Shown: positions 9,117 to 17,712, counted from the stretch's first letter. The stretch is DNA of 64,000 nucleotides from Treponema denticola (GCF_024400535.1 NZ_CP038800.1:1426001-1490000); one strand, 5' to 3'. Numbers and translations are program-made. Notes: generated by a model from the sequence alone, not told the origin.

Positions 9117-9383
9117 TTATTCTTCTTCAAATTTATTGTTAAAAATAGTTTCGATTGCTTCGCATGCTTCCTTTTCATCAGGCCCATCACAGGTAAGAGT
9201 GAGCTCTGTGCCGTAGGCGGCAGCCATAGTTATAATTCCTATTACGGACTTGGCATTAATTTTTGTGTCTTCCTTGCATAAAAAAATCTCCGAAGAAAAA
9301 TTATTCGATTTTTGTGCAATAAGAGCTGCCGGGCGGGCATGTATTCCTGCCCGATTTTGAACCTTAATAGTTTTTGAAATCAT
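9117..9383 (-). CDS. ptsH: Phosphocarrier protein HPr
   Basis: An 88-residue HPr. It has the catalytic histidine His15 in NRAGIHARPAALI (phosphorylated by enzyme I in a full PTS) and the regulatory serine Ser46 in INAKSVIGI, the target of HPr kinase. It sits directly after hprK on the same strand, which fits. No EI or EII genes occur in the window, and treponemes are known for an incomplete, probably purely regulatory PTS. AAGGA precedes the ATG by about 8 bases. A strong hairpin lies in the leader between hprK and this gene. Confidence 0.97.
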   Translation of the reverse strand: MISKTIKVQNRAGIHARPAALIAQKSNNFSSEIFLCKEDTKINAKSVIGIITMAAAYGTELTLTCDGPDEKEACEAIETIFNNKFEEE

Positions 9384-9405
9384 AATTTAATCCTTCTAAT
9401 AGGAG

Positions 9406-9431
9406 CCGCTAAAAACATCAGTTTTTAGCGG
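9406..9431. promoter_or_regulatory. 11-bp perfect stem-loop in the hprK-ptsH intergenic region
   Basis: CCGCTAAAAAC (9406-9416), loop ATCA, GTTTTTAGCGG (9421-9431). On the minus strand, the direction of transcription, it is followed by CTCC and not by a T run. It is therefore not a typical terminator for hprK and more likely an mRNA processing or stability element in the ptsH leader. On the plus strand it is followed by TTTT. Confidence 0.55.
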
Positions 9432-9443
9432 TTTTCCCTAAAT

Positions 9444-10433
9444 TTAATATGTATCGTCATCAGTGTAGTAGGGTGTCCTTGCAGAATCGGTTTCGATCCA
9501 TCTAAGCACATTTCTGCTGAATTCTCTTGCAGAAAAATACCCCATACTCTTTAGTCTTTCATTTTTAGCTGCCGTTTCCAAAATAATCGGCACATTCCTT
9601 CCCGGTTTAACCGGTATTTCCAACATTGGAATTCTAACATCAAGAATTTCCGTTGTAAGTTCCTCAGTTCCCAATCTGTCATACACTTTTTCGGCATCCC
9701 ATTCTTCAAGCTTTGCAACCAGCTGAATCTGCTTTACTTCCCGTATAGCTCCTATACCGTAAAGCTGTCGTATGTTTATTATACCCAAACCTCTGATTTC
9801 CATGTGGTGTCCTATAATCTTATTGGCTCCCCGTCCTACAAGGGTGTTTCCGTTTATACAGGAGATTTCGACCACATCATCGGCTACGAGGCGGTGGCCC
9901 CTTTCGATGAGCTCAAGGGCTGTTTCACTTTTTCCGACTCCTGAGCTGCCCATTATGAGAATGCCTAGGCCGAAAACCTCAACCAAGACCCCATGTAAAG
10001 AAATTTTAGGGGCAAATGTATTCGATAGGATTCGTAAGAGGCGTAAGGCCAGTTCATTTGAAGAAAGATTTGACTTTAATATTGGACAGTTGTATTTTTC
10101 TGTTATTTGTAAAAATTCTTCAGGCGGCTCCAGATTATATGAAAATATGCAGCATGGAATTTTAAAAGAAAACATTTTTTCGATTGTGGATAAGTCTTTT
10201 TTTTCTATGAGGGTGGCAAGATAGGCGTATTCTCCTCTTCCGAAAAGCTGAACTCTTTCATTTGCAAATGAGTCGAAAAAGCCTGAAAGGGCAAGTCCCG
10301 GACGGTTTATGTTAGGTTCCATAATCTTATTGGAAAGCCCCATTCTACCCGATACACAGGTTAATTCAAGGGAGTCATGTTTTTTAAGATCTAATTCCAA
10401 AAGATTAAGAACCGAAAAGCTTATATTAGCCAT
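9444..10433 (-). CDS. hprK: HPr kinase/phosphorylase HprK
   Basis: A 329-residue bifunctional enzyme that phosphorylates HPr on Ser46 with ATP or PPi and also dephosphorylates it. Visible: the catalytic His in LHGVLVEVFG (H147), Walker A GSSGVGKS at 162-169, the acidic VADDVVEI segment, and the family signature EIRGLGIINIRQLYG. An in-frame ATG five codons earlier exists. ATG 10433 was chosen because neither has a Shine-Dalgarno and a promoter (TTTACA-17-TATATT) ends 6 bases before 10433, which would give a leaderless transcript. It is the first gene of the run hprK-ptsH-tldD-pmbA. Confidence 0.95.
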   Translation of the reverse strand: MANISFSVLNLLELDLKKHDSLELTCVSGRMGLSNKIMEPNINRPGLALSGFFDSFANERVQLFGRGEYAYLATLIEKKDLSTIEKMFSFKIPCCIFSYNLEPPEEFLQITEKYNCPILKSNLSSNELALRLLRILSNTFAPKISLHGVLVEVFGLGILIMGSSGVGKSETALELIERGHRLVADDVVEISCINGNTLVGRGANKIIGHHMEIRGLGIINIRQLYGIGAIREVKQIQLVAKLEEWDAEKVYDRLGTEELTTEILDVRIPMLEIPVKPGRNVPIILETAAKNERLKSMGYFSAREFSRNVLRWIETDSARTPYYTDDDTY

Positions 10434-10439
10434 GTTTGT

Positions 10440-10468
10440 AATATACACATTTAAGGGCAGTTTGTAAA
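10440..10468 (-). promoter_or_regulatory. hprK promoter, probably giving a leaderless mRNA
   Basis: Minus strand: -35 TTTACA (10468-10463), 17-bp spacer, -10 TATATT (10445-10440), then ACAAAC and the ATG at 10433. Initiation at the usual 7 bases after the -10 would fall on the A of the start codon. Confidence 0.55.
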
Positions 10469-10510
10469 CCTCATCGGCTTTAAATTTTTATTATAGAAGT
10501 GTATTTTAAG

Positions 10511-10543
10511 AAAAAATAAGGGGAATATTGTGATATTCCCCTT
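10511..10543 (-). terminator. Intrinsic terminator after hpf
   Basis: Perfect 11-bp stem AAGGGGAATAT / ATATTCCCCTT with a 4-base loop. On the minus strand it is followed by ATTTTTTCTT. It is placed just downstream of the hpf stop codon. Confidence 0.8.
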
Positions 10544-10573
10544 ACAATTTATTATAAAGTGTTTAAGTCAAGT

Positions 10574-10864
10574 TTATTTTTTTTCTTGAACCTTATCCTT
10601 TTCCTTTTTTACTTTTTGGTCGGCTATATCCATCATTTTATTGACGCCGGCCTCAAACTCATAGTTTTCGGTTGAAACATGAGCCGTGCCCCCCCACCTA
10701 AAGTTAATTGTTGTGTCGTAGATAAACTTTTTATCCAGTTTGATAAAGCACTGAATATCGGTAATAAGATTATCCGCATATTCAATTCTTTTAAACTTTT
10801 GATCAAGATATTTTTTCTGATCCTCGTCCATCGTAAATTTTACTGCTTGAATGTTAATGTTCAT
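10574..10864 (-). CDS. hpf: Ribosome hibernation promoting factor (short HPF/YfiA)
   Basis: A 96-residue short-form HPF/RaiA protein (MNINIQAVKF..., SYADNLITDIQCF-type region, VSTENYEFEAGVNKMMDIADQKV). These proteins bind the 30S decoding centre and silence or dimerise ribosomes in stationary phase. The start was set at ATG 10864 because GGAGG lies 5 bases upstream. An in-frame GTG 12 bases earlier overlaps that Shine-Dalgarno and is rejected. The C-terminal dimerisation domain of long HPF is absent. Its own terminator follows. A possible promoter upstream (TCGACT-17-TATCCT) is weak. Confidence 0.9.
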   Translation of the reverse strand: MNINIQAVKFTMDEDQKKYLDQKFKRIEYADNLITDIQCFIKLDKKFIYDTTINFRWGGTAHVSTENYEFEAGVNKMMDIADQKVKKEKDKVQEKK

Positions 10865-10986
10865 AATTTCCTCCACACAATTTCATTGTACTTATAGGAT
10901 ACTACACTTTTGCCGAAAAGTCGAGCTTAAAATACAAATAAATGGTAAAAAAATGAAATTGAGCGGAAAACAAGCTTTACTAAAAA

Positions 10987-11886
10987 CTAGAGGCCTCTCG
11001 GGGCCCTTGCAGGATCGATGGGCTTATTTTTATCGTAAACCATAAAGTAGAGCCTTGCCTTACCTGTAAGTAATTCTACCCCCAATTCCCCCAACTTTTG
11101 GCCTACGGCGATTGTATCGCCTTTTTTTACGACGATTTTTTCCATTCCGCCGTAAACATAGATGTGTTTTGTCTTGGATTGAACAAAGACTACTTGCCCG
11201 AAGCCCCGATGCGGGCCCGTAGATACAACCTTCCCTGAGCTTACGGCTTTTACAGTCTGCCCTTTTACGGAGTCTATAACTACGCCTGTAATTTTTCCTG
11301 AAAGGTAGGAAACTTTTGAGGCCGGAACCGGCCAAAGAAGTTTAGAATCTGCCTGTTTTGCCGAAGTGCTAGGTTTAATGCTTTGTAAACTTTTCTCTGA
11401 TGTCTTTTCTGATGAAGCTTTTGTAATTGAAGTTTTGTCCGTTTCTTGCCCATTGTTTTTGGCTGGTTCTTGAGTAGTACCTTGAGGTATTTTTAAAATT
11501 TGGCCTATTTTTAAGGGCGTTTTTTCGTTAATTCCGTTTAGTTTAAGGAGATCGGAGAATTTGATGCCGAATTTTTTTGCCAAGGCATAAAGAGTATCTC
11601 CTTTTTGTATCACATGGGTGATCTCCTCCGAACCGGTCTTGGCATTAGTTTTTTTATCGTTTTTTGCAGAACTTTCTACCGGAATTATGATTTTTTGTCC
11701 TATCTTTATTTTTGAAGGATCGCTCAAGTTGTTTTTTTTAAGAATAGAATCTATAGGCGTATTATATTTTTTACTTAGAGCATACAGAGTGTCTCCTTTT
11801 TCAATTATATGCACAATATCTTCTGCAAAGCCTGAAAATGAGAAAAAGATAAAAAATAAAATCCCTAAGATGTTTTTTTTATACAT
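10987..11886 (-). CDS. Secreted protein with two LysM domains and a degenerate M23 domain
   Basis: A 299-residue exported protein: signal peptide about 1-21 (ending SGFAED), LysM 1 at 24-69 (KGDTLYALSKKYN), LysM 2 at 90-133 (KGDTLYALAKKFG), a Ser/Thr/Lys-rich linker 134-183, and an M23/LytM-like domain 184-299. The M23 domain keeps the beta-roll pattern (VKAVSSGKVVSTG, VKKGDTIAVGQKLGELG). Its metal ligands are gone: the HLHFEV motif is RLYFMV at 278-283, and the first His/Asp pair is absent. It is therefore unlikely to cut peptidoglycan. A role as an EnvC/NlpD-like activator of another amidase, anchored by LysM, is plausible inference. AGAGG precedes the start. Confidence 0.88.
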   Translation of the reverse strand: MYKKNILGILFFIFFSFSGFAEDIVHIIEKGDTLYALSKKYNTPIDSILKKNNLSDPSKIKIGQKIIIPVESSAKNDKKTNAKTGSEEITHVIQKGDTLYALAKKFGIKFSDLLKLNGINEKTPLKIGQILKIPQGTTQEPAKNNGQETDKTSITKASSEKTSEKSLQSIKPSTSAKQADSKLLWPVPASKVSYLSGKITGVVIDSVKGQTVKAVSSGKVVSTGPHRGFGQVVFVQSKTKHIYVYGGMEKIVVKKGDTIAVGQKLGELGVELLTGKARLYFMVYDKNKPIDPARAPRGL

Positions 11887-11912
11887 TAAGCCTCTTTATT
11901 AAACTACCGTTG

Positions 11913-12449
11913 TCATGATTCCGTATTTTGAGGGTTAAACATATCTACCATAAAGGCTAAATCTTCAGGAGAAAATTCAAGGTTCTTTTCCTGAACCCTC
12001 TCTTCATTTGTAGTATTGAGTTTTTGCAGTAAGCTAAAAACTATATATGTTAAAATAACATTTCCGGCCTTGGGATGAGCATTTATATAAGCTGTAAACT
12101 GCTCCTTAGATATAAGCAAGATTGTCGAAGGGTCTAAGGCGTTTACGCTGGCTGTGGCCGGCTGATCTTTAAAGAGGGAGGTTTCACCGAAACTTGCTTT
12201 GTTTTGTAAAACACCTATTTTAACATCTCCCCATTTTCCGTTCTTTACAATTTCTAATTTTCCGCTTAATAAAACAAAAAAACCATTATTTTCGGTATCT
12301 TCTGTGATGATATTTTCTCCACGTTCATAGGAAATAATTTCGGAAAAATCTATTATCTTCATTAAATCCTCATCTTCAATGCACGAAAAAATAGCTGTTT
12401 GTTTTAGTTCTTGGAAAAAAATATCCCTGTCCATTTCTACCTTGTTCAT
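11913..12449 (-). CDS. Cyclic-nucleotide-binding domain protein
   Basis: A 178-residue protein consisting essentially of one cNMP-binding (CRP N-terminal-like) beta-barrel, residues about 15-130. It shows NGFFVLLSGKLEIVKNGK and the phosphate-binding-cassette region FGETSLFKDQPATASVNA. No helix-turn-helix is visible C-terminally, so it is not a CRP-type transcription factor as such. It may be a ligand-responsive adaptor. It follows the HD protein at 12462 on the same strand with a 12-base gap, suggesting a functional pair. GGGGAG lies upstream of the ATG. Confidence 0.85.
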   Translation of the reverse strand: MNKVEMDRDIFFQELKQTAIFSCIEDEDLMKIIDFSEIISYERGENIITEDTENNGFFVLLSGKLEIVKNGKWGDVKIGVLQNKASFGETSLFKDQPATASVNALDPSTILLISKEQFTAYINAHPKAGNVILTYIVFSLLQKLNTTNEERVQEKNLEFSPEDLAFMVDMFNPQNTES

Positions 12450-12461
12450 GTCTACTCCCCA

Positions 12462-13658
12462 TTAACGGTATGCATTAAAAAAAACATCCGTACTTAAATT
12501 ATTTATTTTTGTTCCTACAGGATAAGCTCCCAGTATGTTTTTACGGCCTTCTTCTAAATGCGTGGATGTAATCCCATAGCGGATTGAGCTGTCGGCTTCG
12601 ACAAAGGCTGCAATTTGATCTGCAACCCTTACTAAGCGCCCATCCGTTGCCTTAAATTTCTTATCGGCATATTTTTGAGATAACTCTTCAAAATTTACAA
12701 TTTTAACCTGTTTATCTACAATAATCCTGTTTTCAAATTCATCGGATATATAATACATGACTTCATCTATAAAAGATTCGTCCATTAATGGCAAAAGCTC
12801 GTCCTTTACTATGCGCTCTTCAATTTCTTTTACGACAGCCGGCAGATGATCGGTAGCCTGTTTTACCGGAGAGATTATATCTCTTGTAACAGCTTCAGGT
12901 AAATCATGAAAAAGGGCCGAAAAAAAGTTATTATATCTTCGTTCATTTGTTATATTTAAGTCATAGCACATTAAGAGGGTTAGGGCAGCTACATAAAAGG
13001 AATGACCCAAGACTGTTGTCTGAGGAACCCTCGGTGTTTGATTCCATCTGACTTGGAATCTAAGCTTTTCTATTTCGGTTATAAGTTTATGAGGATTTTG
13101 GTTTGCAAGCAGAAGCTGAATGCCGGTTAAATCCATAAACTCGCAGATTTCTTCCTTTAAAAAGCCGTCAATTTCAGTTAAGCGGAAAGCTTCATTTACA
13201 GGTTTAAGCATTTCAAATTCTCTTATAGTGGAATACTTATGAGCTGCCCGTGAAACCTTCCATGTTATATCATCTTTATCGGGTTCTTTAAATAGATATG
13301 AATGAAATTTAGCTTTAAATTCTCCATCAGGGAAAAGGTCATTATATTTTTCGAATATCCACTCGTTAATTTTTTTATATTCTTCAGGGTATTCTTTTCG
13401 GATTCTTCTTTGTACGGGGGCTTTGATATCGCATAGAGCTATTTTTCTTAAAATATCAAAAACGGAACCGTCAATTATCCTATCCCAATCGATTTTTTTT
13501 CCTTTTTTTTCTTCGTATTTTCCAATTATATAGGCTAAAAATGTTTTCTCGGCCGTTTTATCCATTTCAACTATTTCAAAAGGACGGATTAGATCATTCC
13601 AACGCTGAATAGAGAAAGCTTCAAATAATTTTAGAACGGCTTTTGTTGTAAAAATCAT
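12462..13658 (-). CDS. HD-domain hydrolase (YfbR/HD_3-like)
   Basis: A 398-residue protein with an HD hydrolase core in its second half. GHSFYVAALTLLMCYDLN supplies the first His, FFSALFHDLPEAVTRDI the HD pair, and a late Asp lies in RLVRVADQIAAFVEAD. The FHDLPEAVTRDI pattern is typical of the YfbR-like deoxynucleotidase/HD_3 group. The N-terminal approximately 190 residues are a helical domain I do not recognise. The ATG overlaps the upstream stop by ATGA, so it is coupled to the 13655 gene, and a cNMP-binding protein follows. The substrate is unknown. Confidence 0.8.
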   Translation of the reverse strand: MIFTTKAVLKLFEAFSIQRWNDLIRPFEIVEMDKTAEKTFLAYIIGKYEEKKGKKIDWDRIIDGSVFDILRKIALCDIKAPVQRRIRKEYPEEYKKINEWIFEKYNDLFPDGEFKAKFHSYLFKEPDKDDITWKVSRAAHKYSTIREFEMLKPVNEAFRLTEIDGFLKEEICEFMDLTGIQLLLANQNPHKLITEIEKLRFQVRWNQTPRVPQTTVLGHSFYVAALTLLMCYDLNITNERRYNNFFSALFHDLPEAVTRDIISPVKQATDHLPAVVKEIEERIVKDELLPLMDESFIDEVMYYISDEFENRIIVDKQVKIVNFEELSQKYADKKFKATDGRLVRVADQIAAFVEADSSIRYGITSTHLEEGRKNILGAYPVGTKINNLSTDVFFNAYR

Positions 13659-14464
13659 TTTTTTTGCTTATCCTTTTGCTTTAGATCCTTTTCCATCTTA
13701 TCTTTCCATATTTCGATTTTGCGTTTGATTTCTTCAACCTCTCTGTGCTCATTTAAAACCATGTGCACCCTTCTTAGGCCTTCTAAAAAAAGAATCGCAG
13801 TGCGGAAATCGCTTATATTGTTTGTAACTATTTCATATTTTTCTCGGTATTTGTCGGCTGCCTTTGTAAAAAGTGTTTTTACAAGCCTAAGATGATATAT
13901 TACGGTATCATAATCCTCCGCATGAGGGTTTAAGCCTGTTTGGCTTATTTCTTTTAGGTCCATTATGTTTTTTGCAACTACTGCAAATCTTGCTTCTATG
14001 TCTATAAATGACCATCTCCACTTGGTGTTTTCCCCATAGGCATCTATTACCAAGTTTATTACAAGTCCAAGTTTCCGTATAAGATAATACCTTTGTTTTT
14101 CAGTTATTTTGGAAATTTGTGCAACGCCCTGTTCATACTCGGAAAAAGGAGCATCTATGAGGTCGGTTACAATTTCTTCAAGATAGATTATGGGCTTATA
14201 AAGGGTCTTTCGTGCTTCATTGAGAATGTTTTCGTTTTTTCCACCGAGAAGGGCTACCGATAGTCTGAATTTAGCTAAATATAGGGTCGCTAAATAAATC
14301 ATCTCATCGGCAAGAACAAGCCTTTTATAGGCAGCACCGAATGTATCTTTTTTTATAAGAGAGAGAATATTTTCTTCATGCTTTAATACTTGGTTTATTG
14401 CCTGATCGTATTCATAAACCCGTTTTGTATAAAGTTCCCTGTTTCCGCTTTTTTCTCCTTCCAC
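13655..14464 (-). CDS. Conserved helical protein of unknown function
   Basis: A 269-residue, mostly alpha-helical, charged cytoplasmic protein with no signal peptide or membrane segment and no motif I recognise. Start GTG 14464 with GGAG about 6 bases upstream. It begins 14 bases after the recN stop and overlaps the start of the following HD gene by four bases (ATGA). It therefore sits inside a run recN - this gene - HD protein - cNMP-binding protein. The highly charged C-terminus (KDKMEKDLKQKDKQKK) may be disordered. Function cannot be stated. Confidence 0.7.
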   Translation of the reverse strand: MEGEKSGNRELYTKRVYEYDQAINQVLKHEENILSLIKKDTFGAAYKRLVLADEMIYLATLYLAKFRLSVALLGGKNENILNEARKTLYKPIIYLEEIVTDLIDAPFSEYEQGVAQISKITEKQRYYLIRKLGLVINLVIDAYGENTKWRWSFIDIEARFAVVAKNIMDLKEISQTGLNPHAEDYDTVIYHLRLVKTLFTKAADKYREKYEIVTNNISDFRTAILFLEGLRRVHMVLNEHREVEEIKRKIEIWKDKMEKDLKQKDKQKK

Positions 14465-14478
14465 AATGAGCTCCTATT

Positions 14479-16164
14479 TTACCGGGCATATTTTACAAGA
14501 AGTTCTTCGGCATGTTTTAGCGAAGCTTCACTTAACTCGTCTCCGGCAAGCATTCTGGCTATTTCTTCAAGTCTTGTTTTACCGGAAACAGCTGCTGCGG
14601 AGGTTTTAGTTGTCTGCCCCATCGTATTTTTTTCTATCTTAATATGATTATCGGCATGAGAAGCGATTACCGCAAGGTGCGTAATACAAAGAATCTGTTT
14701 TTTTTGAGATAGTTTTTTCATATGGGATGCAACACTTATCGCAACTTCTCCGCCGATTCCGGTATCAATTTCATCGAATATCAGGGTATCCGCTTCATCT
14801 CCTTCTGCAAGTACCGTTTTTAAGGCCAGCATAACACGGGAGAGCTCTCCTCCCGATGCAATCTTAGAAAGAGGCCGCAATGGTTCCCCGGCATTGGGGC
14901 TTATCATAAATTCGATATCGTCAAAGCCGTAAGGATTTGCCGATAGCCTGTTCCCTTCAGGGAGCCGAGTGTCCACTCTAACTTGAAATTTAGTTTTCGG
15001 CATTCCTAAATTGGAAAGAACTTCTTCAACCTCTTTTTGGAGTTTTGAAGATGCCTCTTTGCGTTTTTCGGATAGGATTCTTCCCAGTTTTAAGAGCTTT
15101 GACTGCAAAATTCCTATTTTCTGTTCAAGCTCCGATTTTCCTGCCTCCCGTTTGGAAAGACCTTCAAGCTGTTCTTCGGCATTTTGGGCATAGTTTAAGA
15201 CATCGTGTATTGTTGCCCCGTATTTTTTTGTCAACTTATATATTAAAGAAAGCCTTTCCTGTACTTGTTCCACCCTTTCAGGATTAAATGTCAGCTTTGA
15301 AAGGTATGAATCTATCGATGAGCTTATATCGTCCAATTCGTAATATCCGGTTTCCAGCCTTTTTAAAAGGTCCTCAAGCCCCTCATCGCAATTTTTTGCA
15401 GTTTCAAGATTATGCATGGCCTTTTTTGTAAGACTGATTATTCCCGATTCATCGGAAAAGAGCTGAGAAGCCGTGTTTAAGGCTTCAAAGAGTTTTTCAA
15501 ATTGGTTTAATCTTTTTTCTTCAGCTTCAAGTTCTTCTTTTTCGTCTTCTTTTAATTTTGCCTTTGTTATTTCATCAATGGCAAACTGCAAAAGCTCTTG
15601 TTTTTCAGCAAGTTCTTTTTCGGAAAGGTTTAAGTTTTCAAGCTCTGTTCTTTTTTCGGCAAGTTCGGCATAAAGAGAGGTGAACATTTTCACTTCGTTG
15701 TTTATGCCTGCAAAGCTGTCCAAAAAACGGCGGTGTTCTGCAATTCTAAAAAGCGATTGATGGTCGTGTTGGCCGTGGATATCCACCAAAAGAGAGGTAA
15801 AGTCTTCAAGTTCATTCCTTGTTACCGGCGTACTCTGTATCCAAGCATTGGATCGGCCGTTTTGTTTTAAATTGCGGCGGATAAGGACTCGGTTGTCTTC
15901 AGGTTCAATCCCATGTTCGCCCAGCCATTTTAAAGCCTCAATATGTTTGTTTCCTATAAAAAAACTTCCAGAGACAGCTGCCTCATCGGTACCGGTTCGG
16001 ATAAAATCTGTCGAAGTTTTACCGCCCAATAAAAGGGTTAAAGCTCCTATCAAAATTGACTTTCCTGCACCTGTTTCTCCGCTTAAAACATTTAAACCCT
16101 TCTCAAATTCTACAAAGAGGCTGTCGATTAAAGCTATGTTTTTTACCGATATATTTTCAAGCAT
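14479..16164 (-). CDS. recN: DNA repair protein RecN
   Basis: A 561-residue SMC-like ATPase of double-strand break repair. Walker A SGETGAGKSILIGAL is near residue 30. A long central coiled coil (about 150-360) with Glu/Lys-rich heptads follows. The C-terminal ABC signature region LRPLSKIASGGELSRVMLALK is followed by Walker B TLIFDEIDTGIGG. Length and order are normal for RecN. AAAGGA precedes the ATG. A promoter with a symmetric sequence around its -10 lies upstream (16199-16246), which could be the site of damage regulation. It is the first gene of a four-gene run. Confidence 0.96.
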   Translation of the reverse strand: MLENISVKNIALIDSLFVEFEKGLNVLSGETGAGKSILIGALTLLLGGKTSTDFIRTGTDEAAVSGSFFIGNKHIEALKWLGEHGIEPEDNRVLIRRNLKQNGRSNAWIQSTPVTRNELEDFTSLLVDIHGQHDHQSLFRIAEHRRFLDSFAGINNEVKMFTSLYAELAEKRTELENLNLSEKELAEKQELLQFAIDEITKAKLKEDEKEELEAEEKRLNQFEKLFEALNTASQLFSDESGIISLTKKAMHNLETAKNCDEGLEDLLKRLETGYYELDDISSSIDSYLSKLTFNPERVEQVQERLSLIYKLTKKYGATIHDVLNYAQNAEEQLEGLSKREAGKSELEQKIGILQSKLLKLGRILSEKRKEASSKLQKEVEEVLSNLGMPKTKFQVRVDTRLPEGNRLSANPYGFDDIEFMISPNAGEPLRPLSKIASGGELSRVMLALKTVLAEGDEADTLIFDEIDTGIGGEVAISVASHMKKLSQKKQILCITHLAVIASHADNHIKIEKNTMGQTTKTSAAAVSGKTRLEEIARMLAGDELSEASLKHAEELLVKYAR

Positions 16165-16198
16165 TTACTTTCCTTTAATTGGGGAGACAAAACTATCC

Positions 16199-16246
16199 TT
16201 AGATTCTATCGCTATAGAGTATAATCTAAAATGTGCTAAATTTCAA
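16199..16246 (-). promoter_or_regulatory. recN promoter with inverted repeat over the -10
   Basis: Minus strand: TTGAAA (16246-16241), 17-bp spacer, TATACT (16223-16218). An inverted repeat TTAGATT (16199-16205) / AATCTAA (16223-16229), extended inwards by CTAT/ATAG, brackets the -10 and the expected start point. This is a reasonable operator candidate. The recognising protein is unknown. Confidence 0.55.
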
Positions 16247-16310
16247 GTAGCATATTTGGTTATTTTTATAGGTAGTTTGCTTTATTAAAGCTAATCTTAG
16301 CTTATGAATT

Positions 16311-17594
16311 TTATTTAATATTATACTTACAAGGTTCAACATATTTTTCCATCATCGATTTATCGACTCCTCGTTTTTTGATCATTTCGCTGTAGAATTC
16401 CCCGCTTTTTTTGATAGTCCTTTCTTGAGTTTCGTAATTACAGTGCACGAGGCCGAAACGGGCGGATTCTCCTTCTTTCCACTCGAAATTGTCGATAAAG
16501 CACCAATGATAATAGGCTTCAAAGGGGAGGGGAGATTCGCTTATAAGTTTTAAGTGGTCATAAATATAGCGGCATCTAAACTCATCCTTATTGTCACAGG
16601 TTCCGTTTTCGCTTATGACTATCGGAAGGTGAAGGCAATTATAGCAAGTTTGAGCGCACTCGATTAGGCCCAAGGGATAAATATCCCAGCCTAAATCGTT
16701 TTTAGGCGTATTTTCAAAGGCCGTGTAAGAGAATCCTCTTACTGCCTGCCTTGAATAATAGTTGATAGCTATAAAATCTACATAGTTTTTCTTTTTTATG
16801 TTTAGGATATTTTTAAAGGGGAATGAAAACTCTCCCTTAAAACAGGCTTCCATAATTCCGTCTTGAAAAATTTTGCTTATTCTTTTTGCCGCCCTTTGAT
16901 CGGCTTTTCTATTTTTATCCTTTGGATGGAAGGCCTGCATGTGGTGGGCAAAGCTCACCCTTGTGTCCGTAAGGCCTTTTTCTTTTCGTATTTCATGGAT
17001 TAAATCGTAGGCCTTGCAGTGTGCGGCTATGAGGATATTCATTACCTTTATAGTTTTTGCAATCGATTTTTTTTCGGGCGGCCAAAGGCCTAAAAAGAAG
17101 GACTGAACTGCATAGACATTCGGCTCATTTATTGTAACATAGTCGCTGCAAAGGCTTCCAAGCTCGCTTATGCAGGTCTTTACATAATTTAAAAAAACTT
17201 CGACATTTTCTTTTTTTGTAAAGCCGCCAGAATTTTCAAACCACATGGGATGGCTAAAGTGGTAAAGGCTTATTAAGGGCCTTATGCCTGCTTTTTTTAA
17301 AAGGCTTAATTCTTCCTTGTAGTGGTCAAGGGCTTTAGTGTCGAATTTTCCTTTTTCAGGTTCAATGCGTGCCCATTCTAAGGACATGCGGTAAGTTTGA
17401 ATCCCCATCTTTTTTAGAAGTTCGGTATCTTCTTCAACCTTTTCGTAGTGCATATTTGCCCGGGCTACATCGGAGCCGTCATTTGTCATTTTGCGGTCAC
17501 AAAAATCGTTCCAGTTGGAGTTTACCCTTCCTCCCTCAATTTGGGTAGAAGCCGTAGCAACCCCAAGTAAAAAATTTTCTTTTAACTTAAACAT
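16311..17594 (-). CDS. Glycoside hydrolase family 1 beta-glucosidase-like enzyme
   Basis: A 427-residue GH1 (beta/alpha)8-barrel enzyme. The N-terminal signature FLLGVATASTQIEGG is present, the acid/base Glu157 lies in TINEP, and the nucleophile Glu329 lies in ISENG, so it should be a retaining beta-glycosidase. There is no signal peptide, hence cytoplasmic. With no sugar transporter beside it, the natural substrate (cellobiose-like or another beta-glycoside) is undetermined. It is slightly shorter than the typical 440-470 residues. Start 17594 has GGAGG upstream. Monocistronic by context, with paired inverted repeats upstream. Confidence 0.93.
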   Translation of the reverse strand: MFKLKENFLLGVATASTQIEGGRVNSNWNDFCDRKMTNDGSDVARANMHYEKVEEDTELLKKMGIQTYRMSLEWARIEPEKGKFDTKALDHYKEELSLLKKAGIRPLISLYHFSHPMWFENSGGFTKKENVEVFLNYVKTCISELGSLCSDYVTINEPNVYAVQSFFLGLWPPEKKSIAKTIKVMNILIAAHCKAYDLIHEIRKEKGLTDTRVSFAHHMQAFHPKDKNRKADQRAAKRISKIFQDGIMEACFKGEFSFPFKNILNIKKKNYVDFIAINYYSRQAVRGFSYTAFENTPKNDLGWDIYPLGLIECAQTCYNCLHLPIVISENGTCDNKDEFRCRYIYDHLKLISESPLPFEAYYHWCFIDNFEWKEGESARFGLVHCNYETQERTIKKSGEFYSEMIKKRGVDKSMMEKYVEPCKYNIK

Positions 17595-17645
17595 CTTTCC
17601 TCCATATCACGCGATTTTTTTACAAACCGCATACAATAATACGAT

Positions 17646-17712
17646 GTTTTGTGCGAAGCACAAAACTCGAAGATAAACATTTCGGCTTGTATTTCAAGCC
17701 GAAATGTTTATC
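17646..17712. repeat. Two adjacent inverted repeats between rsmD and the GH1 gene
   Basis: A 9-bp hairpin GTTTTGTGC / GCACAAAAC (17646-17666, loop GAA) is followed by an 18-bp perfect inverted repeat GATAAACATTTCGGCTTG with its complement (17672-17689 / 17695-17712, loop TATTT). The second arm overlaps the rsmD stop codon. Neither stem is followed by a clear T run, so these look more like a dispersed palindromic element than a standard terminator, although they may still end rsmD transcription. Confidence 0.7.
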
